Source of the DNA: Corallococcus silvisoli
GTDB lineage: Bacteria; Myxococcota; Myxococcia; Myxococcales; Myxococcaceae
Length of the DNA stretch: 64,000 nucleotides
Direction: 5' to 3'
Assembly: GCF_009909145.1 (NCBI RefSeq)
Contig: NZ_JAAAPJ010000003.1
Location: 124,001-188,000, forward strand
How positions within the stretch are numbered: the first letter of the stretch is position 1; each line of letters starts with the position of its first letter. The notes beneath the pieces were generated by a model that was given only the letters and a program-made list of their open reading frames with translations, made no database searches and was not told the origin of the DNA. Position numbers and translations under genes: made by a program. This document shows, piece after piece, positions 7,620-15,300 of this stretch.

Positions 7620-10600
7620 ATGAGCACTGACACCCCCGAAGTGGATGGCATCGCGGTCATTGGGCTGGGAGGCCGCCTGCCCGGCGCGAAGACCATCGCC
7701 GAGTTCTGGAAGAACCTCACCGGCGGCGTGGAGAGCATCACCTTCTTCACCGACGAGGAGCTCATCGCGGAGGGCGCCGACCCCGCGATGGTGCGCGCCC
7801 CCAACTACGTGAAGGCCCGCGGCACGCTGGGCGACACGGACCAGTTCGACGCGGCCTTCTTCGGGATGAACCCCCGCGAGGCGGCGCTGATGGACCCGCA
7901 GCACCGCGTCTTCCTGGAGTGCGCGTGGGAGGCCATGGAGAGCGCCGGCTACAGCCCGGAGCGCCAGCCCGGCCGCGTGGGCGTGTTCGGCGGCATGAGC
8001 ATGAACACGTACCTGCTCTCCAACCTGTACTCGCACCTGGCGCACGTCGCGTCGGTGGAGAGCCTCCAGGCGTCCATCGGCAACGACAAGGACAGCCTGA
8101 CGACGGAGGTGGCGTACCGGATGGACCTGAAGGGGCCCGCCGTCACGGTCCAGTCCTCGTCCTCCACGTCGCTCACGTGCATCCACTACGCCTGCCAGAG
8201 CCTGCTGTCGTTCGAGTGCGACATGGCCCTGGCCGGCGGCGTGTCCATCCACTTCCCGGAGAAGGCGGGCTACCTCTACCACGAGGGTGGCACCACGGCG
8301 CCGGACGGCCACTGCCACACCTTCGACGAGGAGGCCGCGGGCTTCGTCGCGGGGCACGGCGCGGCGGTGGTCGCGCTCAAGCGCCTGTCGGACGCGCTCA
8401 AGGACGGGGACACCGTCTACGCGGTGGTGCGCGGCTCGGCGGTGAACAACGACGGCTCGCAGAAGGTCAGCTACATGGCCCCGGCCGTCGCGGGGCAGGC
8501 GGAGGTCATCGCGCTGGCGCAGGCGGTGGCGGGCGTGGAGCCGGACACCCTCGGCTACGTGGAGGCCCACGGCACCGCGACCAAGGTCGGCGACCCCATT
8601 GAAGTCGCGGCGCTCACGCAGGCGTTCCGGCAGGGCACGGACAAGAAGAACTTCTGCGCGCTGGGGTCGGTGAAGAGCAACATCGGCCACCTGGACTCGG
8701 CGGCGGGCGCGGTGGGCTTCATCAAGGCGGCCCTGACGCTGCACCACAAGCAGATCCCCCCCAGCCTCAACTTCAAGACGCCCAACCCGGCGTGCGACTT
8801 CCCCAACAGCCCGTTCTACGTGAACACGGAGCTGCGCGACTTCCCCCGCGGGGCGACGCCGCGCCGCGCGGGTGTCACGTCGCTGGGCATGGGCGGCACC
8901 AACGCGCACGCCATCCTGGAGGAGGCGCCGGAGCTGCCCGCCACCGACAAGGCCCGGCTGCCCGCGCAGGTGGTGCTGCTGTCGGCGCGCACGGAGGCGT
9001 CGCTGGAGGTGGCCACGGACCAGCTGGCCGCGCACCTGCGCGAGCACCCGGACGCGGACCTCGCGGACGTGGCCTTCACGCTCCAGGTGGGGCGCAAGCG
9101 CTTCGGCAAGCGGCGCGCGGTGGTGGCGCGCACCACGGCCGAGCTGGCCTCCGCGCTGGCGGAGCGCACGCCGGGCCGCGTCTTCAGCGGCGGCGCGGAG
9201 AACAGCGGCCGTCCGGTGATGTTCCTCTTCTCCGGGCAGGGCGCGCAGTACGTGGACATGGGCCGCGAGCTGTACGAGACGGAGGCCCTCTTCCGCGCCC
9301 AGGTGGACACCTGCGCGGAGAAGCTCAAGCCGCACCTGGGCCTGGACCTGCGCACCGTGCTGTACCCGGCCGCGGAGTCGCGCGAGCTGGCGTCGGAGCG
9401 CCTCAAGCAGACCGGCCTCACCCAGCCCGCGCTGTTCGTCATCGAGTACGCGCTGGCGAAGCTGTGGGAGGCGTGGGGCGTGACGCCGCACGCGATGGTG
9501 GGCCACAGCATCGGTGAGTACGTGGCCGCGTGCCTCGCGGGCGTGTTCTCGCTGGACGACGCGCTGGCCCTGGTGGCCGCGCGCGGCAAGCTGATGCAGT
9601 CGCTGCCCGCGGGCGCGATGCTCGCGGTGTCCCTGCCGGAGGAGCACGTCACCCCGATGCTGCCGGACGGCCTGTCCGTGGCGGCGGTGAACAGCCCGGC
9701 CACCTGCGTCGTCGCGGGCCCCACGGGGCTCGTGGACGCGTTCGTGGAGACGCTGAAGCTCCAGGGCATCGCGAGCTCGCGGCTGCACACGTCGCACGCG
9801 TTCCACTCCGCGATGATGGACCCCATCCTGGACGCCTTCCGCGAGGCGGTGCGCAAGGTGGCCCGCAAGGCGCCCACGAAGCCGTACCTGTCCAACGTCA
9901 CCGGCACCTGGGTGACGCCCGAGCAGGCCACCAGCCCCGACTACTGGGCCAGGCACCTGCGCGGCGCGGTGCGCTTCGCGGACGGCGTGGCGGAGCTCCT
10001 GAAGGAGTCGGACGCCATCCTGCTGGAGGTCGGCCCGGGCAACACGCTGGTCACGCTGGCGCGGCAGCACCCGGACAAGGGCGCGAAGCACGCGCTGCTC
10101 AACTCGCTGCGCCACCCGAAGGAGCAGGTGGCGGACCTGGACCACGTGCTGGGCACGCTGGGCCGGCTGTGGCTGGAGGGCGTGGAGGCGGACTGGGACG
10201 CGTTCCGGGGCACGGAGCGCCGCCGCCGCATCGCGCTGCCCACCTCCCCCTTCGAGCGTCAGCGCCACTGGGTGGATCCGCGCAAGGAGACCGCCGCCGA
10301 CGGCGAGCGCTCCGAGTGGGCCTCCGCGGACCAGAAGCAGCCCGTGGCCCGCTGGTTCTACCTGCCGTCGTGGCAGCGGGCCCTGCCGTCGCCGCAGGGC
10401 GCCTGGAGCGGGAAGAAGGCCACCTGGTGGCTGCTGCTCCCCGACGAGGCCCCCGAAGGCCTGGGCACGCGGCTCGCGCTGAAGCTGGGCGAGGCCGGCC
10501 AGGACGTCGTGCGCATCACCCCGGCCGCCGTCACCTCGAAGCACGACGAGCACCACTGGTCGCTCGCGCTGGGCGGCGAGGGCACGCTGCTGGAGGCGCT

Positions 10601-12278
10601 CACCGCGCAGGGCCGCGCGCCGGACCACGTGCTGCATCTGGGCACGCTGGGCCTGGGTGAAGCGCATGGCGAGGCGGACTTCGAGGCCGCGCTCGGCAAG
10701 GGCTTCCTGGGGCTCTTGGGCCTGGCCCAGGCGCTGGGGCGACAGCCCGGCACGCGCCCGGTGTCGCTGGTCGCGGTGACGAACCGCATGCAGTCCCTGG
10801 GCGACGAGGCGCCGAACCCAGAGCTCTCCACGGTGCTGGGCCCCGTGCGGGTGATTCCGCAGGAGTACAGCCACCTCTCCGCCAAGGCGGTGGACGTGCG
10901 GCTTCCGCCCGCGGGCAGCTGGCAGGAGACGGCGCTGGTGGACGCGCTGCTGTCCGAGGCCGCGACGCCGTCCAAGCAGGAGACCGTCATCGCGTACCGG
11001 GGCGGGGCCCGCTGGGTCCAGACCTTCGAGCACGTGCCGGCGGACGCCCCGCGCGCCGCGCAGGTTCCGCTGCGCGACGGCGGCGTGTACCTGCTCATCG
11101 GCGGCTTCGGCACGCTGGGCTTCTCCCACGCGAAGTCGCTGGCGAAGCGCGCGAAGGCGAAGCTGGTCCTCGCGGGCCGAACGGCGCTGCCGGAGCGCGC
11201 GGGGTGGGACGCGCACGTCACGGCGCACGGCGAGGACGACGCCATCTCCCGCCGCATCCGTCAGGCGCGGGAGCTGGAGGCGCTGGGCGCCGAGGTGCAC
11301 ACCCTCAGCGTGGACGCGGGCAACAAGGTCCAGGTGAAGGCGGCGGTGGACGAAGCCGTGGCCCGCTTCGGCGCGCTGCACGGCGTGGTGTTCGCGGCCG
11401 GTGACGTGGGGCAGGCGCTCTTCCGGGCCATCCCGGACACCCGCCCCGAGGACGTGCGCGACACCTTCCACGGCCGCGTGCGCGGCCTGTACGCGCTGGA
11501 GGAGGCGCTGCGCGGACGCACGCTGGACTTCTGCGTGCTGTCGTCGTCGCTGGCGGCGGTGCTGGGCGGCCTGGGCCTCGCGTCGTACGCGGCGGCCACG
11601 TCCTTCATGGACGCGTTCGCCATGAAGCAGGCGCAGACATCGCCCGTGCCGTGGATGAGCGTGGGCTGGGACGCGTGGCACTTCGAGTCCGACGCCGGGG
11701 GCGCGCGGAGCCCCTTCGGCGCGCTGGCCATCACCGCCGCCGAGGGCGAGGACGCCTTCGAGCAGCTCTTCCAGCTGGGCGCCCTGTCCCACGTGGCCGT
11801 GTCCACGAGCAACCTGCGCGCCCGCGCGCGCAAGTGGTCGCAGCCGGCGGCCTCCCAGGAGAAGGCGGAGGCGAAGCAGGAGCCCGGGTCGTCCCTGGGC
11901 ACCACGCCCCGGCCGGCGCTCCAGAACGCGTACGTGCCGCCGCGCGATGCGCTGGAGGAGAAGATCGCCCACCTGTGGGAGACGACGCTCGGCATCGCGC
12001 AGGTCGGCGTGCACGACAACTTCTTCGAGCTGGGCGGCAACTCGCTGGTGGGCGTGAAGCTGATCGCCCGCGTGCGCGAGCAGTTCGGCGTCGCGCTCCC
12101 AGCCGTCACCCTCTACGAAGGCCCCACCGTGGGCGCGCTGGCGCGGCTGCTCAAGGCCGCCAGCGGCACCGAGGACGCGGAGCCCGCGCCCGAGGACACC
12201 GAGGCACTCAGCCGGGGGGAGCGCCGCCGCGCCCGCCGCGCGAACCGCCGGGGCGACAGCGCCTCCGACGACGAGTAG
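7620..12278 (+). CDS. Type I PKS module A: KS-AT-KR-ACP, KS active-site Cys replaced by Ser
   Basis: Modular PKS (1552 aa) with an AAGGA ribosome binding site just before the ATG. KS (about 8-430): the TACSSSL motif is changed to SSSSTSL, so the nucleophile position is Ser181 (codon TCC at 8160-8162). The two active-site histidines remain in EAHGTAT and SNIGH. AT (about 530-830): GHSIGE with Ser630, and HAFHS near 728, the pattern for malonyl-CoA. KR (about 990-1400): nucleotide-binding GGFGTLG near 1162 and catalytic Tyr1323 in ASYAAAT are present; the usual Asn after Tyr is Thr. ACP: Ser1475 in GGNSL. No dehydratase or enoylreductase fits between AT and KR. A basic Arg-rich tail ends the protein. 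It should take the chain from the FAAL-NRPS; whether this KS can still condense is doubtful. Confidence 0.94.
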   Translation: MSTDTPEVDGIAVIGLGGRLPGAKTIAEFWKNLTGGVESITFFTDEELIAEGADPAMVRAPNYVKARGTLGDTDQFDAAFFGMNPREAALMDPQHRVFLECAWEAMESAGYSPERQPGRVGVFGGMSMNTYLLSNLYSHLAHVASVESLQASIGNDKDSLTTEVAYRMDLKGPAVTVQSSSSTSLTCIHYACQSLLSFECDMALAGGVSIHFPEKAGYLYHEGGTTAPDGHCHTFDEEAAGFVAGHGAAVVALKRLSDALKDGDTVYAVVRGSAVNNDGSQKVSYMAPAVAGQAEVIALAQAVAGVEPDTLGYVEAHGTATKVGDPIEVAALTQAFRQGTDKKNFCALGSVKSNIGHLDSAAGAVGFIKAALTLHHKQIPPSLNFKTPNPACDFPNSPFYVNTELRDFPRGATPRRAGVTSLGMGGTNAHAILEEAPELPATDKARLPAQVVLLSARTEASLEVATDQLAAHLREHPDADLADVAFTLQVGRKRFGKRRAVVARTTAELASALAERTPGRVFSGGAENSGRPVMFLFSGQGAQYVDMGRELYETEALFRAQVDTCAEKLKPHLGLDLRTVLYPAAESRELASERLKQTGLTQPALFVIEYALAKLWEAWGVTPHAMVGHSIGEYVAACLAGVFSLDDALALVAARGKLMQSLPAGAMLAVSLPEEHVTPMLPDGLSVAAVNSPATCVVAGPTGLVDAFVETLKLQGIASSRLHTSHAFHSAMMDPILDAFREAVRKVARKAPTKPYLSNVTGTWVTPEQATSPDYWARHLRGAVRFADGVAELLKESDAILLEVGPGNTLVTLARQHPDKGAKHALLNSLRHPKEQVADLDHVLGTLGRLWLEGVEADWDAFRGTERRRRIALPTSPFERQRHWVDPRKETAADGERSEWASADQKQPVARWFYLPSWQRALPSPQGAWSGKKATWWLLLPDEAPEGLGTRLALKLGEAGQDVVRITPAAVTSKHDEHHWSLALGGEGTLLEALTAQGRAPDHVLHLGTLGLGEAHGEADFEAALGKGFLGLLGLAQALGRQPGTRPVSLVAVTNRMQSLGDEAPNPELSTVLGPVRVIPQEYSHLSAKAVDVRLPPAGSWQETALVDALLSEAATPSKQETVIAYRGGARWVQTFEHVPADAPRAAQVPLRDGGVYLLIGGFGTLGFSHAKSLAKRAKAKLVLAGRTALPERAGWDAHVTAHGEDDAISRRIRQARELEALGAEVHTLSVDAGNKVQVKAAVDEAVARFGALHGVVFAAGDVGQALFRAIPDTRPEDVRDTFHGRVRGLYALEEALRGRTLDFCVLSSSLAAVLGGLGLASYAAATSFMDAFAMKQAQTSPVPWMSVGWDAWHFESDAGGARSPFGALAITAAEGEDAFEQLFQLGALSHVAVSTSNLRARARKWSQPAASQEKAEAKQEPGSSLGTTPRPALQNAYVPPRDALEEKIAHLWETTLGIAQVGVHDNFFELGGNSLVGVKLIARVREQFGVALPAVTLYEGPTVGALARLLKAASGTEDAEPAPEDTEALSRGERRRARRANRRGDSASDDE

Positions 12279-12323
12279 CCGCCCGCCGCCCCCCCACCTT
12301 TCGCAGCCCCGAGCACACCCCAC

Positions 12324-15300
12324 ATGTCCGCTGATTCGAACATCGACGCGCAGGCCATCGCCATTGTCGGCATGGCCGGACGCTTCCCCGGCGCCCCCGA
12401 CCTGGAGTCCTTCTGGAAGAACCTGCGCGAGGGGGTGGAGTCCATCCAGCCCGTGCCGGACGCCACGCTGGAGAAGCTGGGCGTGGACCCCGTCCTGCGC
12501 AAGGACCCGCGCCACGTGAAGGCCAGCGCCGCGCTGGAGGGGATGGAGCTGTTCGACGCGGGCTTCTTCGGCTTCACGCCTCGCGAGGCGGAGCTGATGG
12601 ACCCGCAGCACCGCGTCTTCCTGGAGTGCGCGTGGGAGGCCCTGGAGAAGGCGGGCCACACGCCGGAGGGCTTCGACGGCCCCATCGGCGTGTTCGCGGG
12701 CGCGGCCACCAACACGTACCTGGTGTTCCACCTGGTCCCCAACTTCGACCAGCTGAGCGGCATGGATCAGGTGCAGATCGACGTGAACAACGGCGGCGAC
12801 TTCCTGGCCACCCGCGTCGCGTACAAGCTCAACCTGCGCGGCCCCAGCTACTCCATCACCAGCGCGTGCTCCACGTCGCTGGTCGCCACGCACGCGGCCT
12901 GCCAGAGCCTGCTGAACGAGGAGTGCGACCTGGCGCTCGCGGGCGGCGTGTCCGTGCACGTGAAGCACCCGGAGGGCTACCCCTTCGTGCCCGGCGGCAT
13001 CGTGTCCCCGGACGGCCACTGCCGCGCGTTCGACGCGCAGGCGGAGGGCACGGTGTTCGGCAGCGGCGTGGGCGTGGTGGTGCTCAAGCGGCTGGCGGAC
13101 GCCATCGACGACGGCGACCACATCCACGCCATCATCAAGGGCTCGGCCATCAACAACGACGGCGCGCTGAAGGTGGGCTTCACCGCCCCCAGCGTGGAGG
13201 GACAGGCCACCGTCATCAGCGAGGCCCTGGGCGCCGCGGGCGTGGCCCCGGAGACCATCGGCTACCTGGAGGCGCACGGCACCGGCACGAAGATGGGGGA
13301 CCCCATCGAGGTACGCGCCCTCAACAAGGCGTTCAAGTTCCGCTCCGCCGCGGCCAAGGCGAATCCGCCCAGGATTCCCGTGGGCTCGCTCAAGAGCAAC
13401 ATCGGGCACCTGGCCAACGCGGCCGGCGTCTCCAGCCTCATCAAGGCGGTGATGACGCTGGAGCACCGGCAGATTCCCCCCAGCCTCCACGTGACGGAGG
13501 TGAACCCGGAGATCCCCTTCGCGGGCGGCCCGTTCTTCGTCAACACGACGCTCACCGACTGGCAGGCGAACCCCAAGCACCCGCGCCGCGCGGGCGTCAG
13601 CTCCTTCGGCGTGGGCGGGACCAACGCGCACGTGGTGCTGGAGGAGGCCCCCGCCCTTCCGGTGTCCGGCGCGTCCCGGCCCGCGCAGCTCGTGGTGCTG
13701 TCCGCGAAGAGCGACGCGGCGCTGGACGCGGCGACGCAGAACCTGGCCCAGCACCTGAAGGCGCACCCCGCGCAGGCGCTGGCGGACGTGGCCTTCACGC
13801 TCCAGACGGGCCGTCAGGCGATGGCGAAGCGGCGCGTGCTGGTGTGCCGCGACCGCGACGACGCGCTCGCCGCGCTGGAGGTGGAGGGCAGCCCGCGCCT
13901 GTGGACGCGGACGCCGGACGTGCATGAGCGGCCGGTGGCCTTCCTGTTCCCCGGCCAGGGCTCGCAGTACGTGGGCATGGCGCGCGACCTGTACGCGTCC
14001 GAGCCGACGTTCAAGAAGCACCTGGACGCGTGCGCGGAGAAGCTGACGCCGCACCTGGGCCTGGACCTGCGCACGGTGCTCTTCCCGGAGGCCTCCAAGG
14101 CGGAGGCCGCGACCCAGGCGCTGACGCGCACGGAGCTGACCCAGCCCGCGCTCTTCGCCGTCGAGTACGCGCTCGCGAAGCTGTGGATGGCCTGGGGCGT
14201 GAAGCCCTCCGCGATGCTGGGCCACAGCATCGGCGAGTACGTGGCCGCGTGCCTCGCGGGCGTGTTCTCGCTGGACGACGCGCTGGCCCTGGTGGCCGCG
14301 CGCGGCAAGCTGATGCAGCCGCTGCCCGCGGGCGCGATGCTGTCCGCGAAGCTGGAAGAGGCCGCGCTGAGGCCGCTGATGGACGCGCGCCTCTCCGTGG
14401 CGGCCGTGAACGCGCCGGGCTTCACCGTCGTCGCGGGCCCCACCGACGCGGTGGACGCGCTCCAGGCGAAGCTGGAGGCCCAGAAGGTGGAGGTGTCGCG
14501 GCTGCACACGTCGCACGCGTTCCACTCCGCGATGATGGACCCCATCCTCGCGCCCTTCACCGAGCGCGTGCGGCAGGTGAAGCTCAACGCCCCCACCCTG
14601 CCCTTCCTGTCCAACGTGACGGGCACCTGGATCGAAGCCTCTCAGGCGACGGACCCGGGCTACTGGGCCACGCACCTGCGCCAGGCGGTCCGCTTCTCCG
14701 CGGGCCTCCAGGAGCTGTCGCGCAAGTGGCCGCAGGCGGCCCTGCTGGAGGTCGGCCCGGGCACGGTGCTGACCACGCTCGCGAAGCAGCAGCCGGGCGC
14801 GGAGGGCCGCGTGCTCGTCGCCTCCACGCGCCACCCGCGCGAGGCGTCCCCGGACCTCCAGGTCCTGCTGGGCGCGCTGGGCCGGCTGTGGCTGGGCGGC
14901 ATGACGGTGGACTGGAAGGGCTTCGCCGCGAACGAGCAGCGCCGCCGGGTGCCGCTGCCGACCTACCCGTTCCAGCGCGAGCGCTACTGGATTGAAGCGA
15001 AGCCGCTGGGCGGCGGGGCTCGCGCGGACGCGCCCGCGTCGCTGGCGAAGCGCGCGGACGTGGCGGACTGGTTCTACGCGCCGTCGTGGAAGCTGTCGCC
15101 GCTGCCCAGGGCCCAGGGCGCCGCGGGGGCGGGCTGGCTCGTGTTCGCGGACGACACCGGCGTGGCGGAGGCCCTGGCGCCGAAGCTGGGCGGGGACGTC
15201 TTCCTCGTCGTCCCGGGCTCGCGCTTCGAAGCGCGGCCGGACGGCACGTACGCGGTGGATCCGAAGCGCCGCGAGGACTACCGGGCGCTGCTGGACGCGC

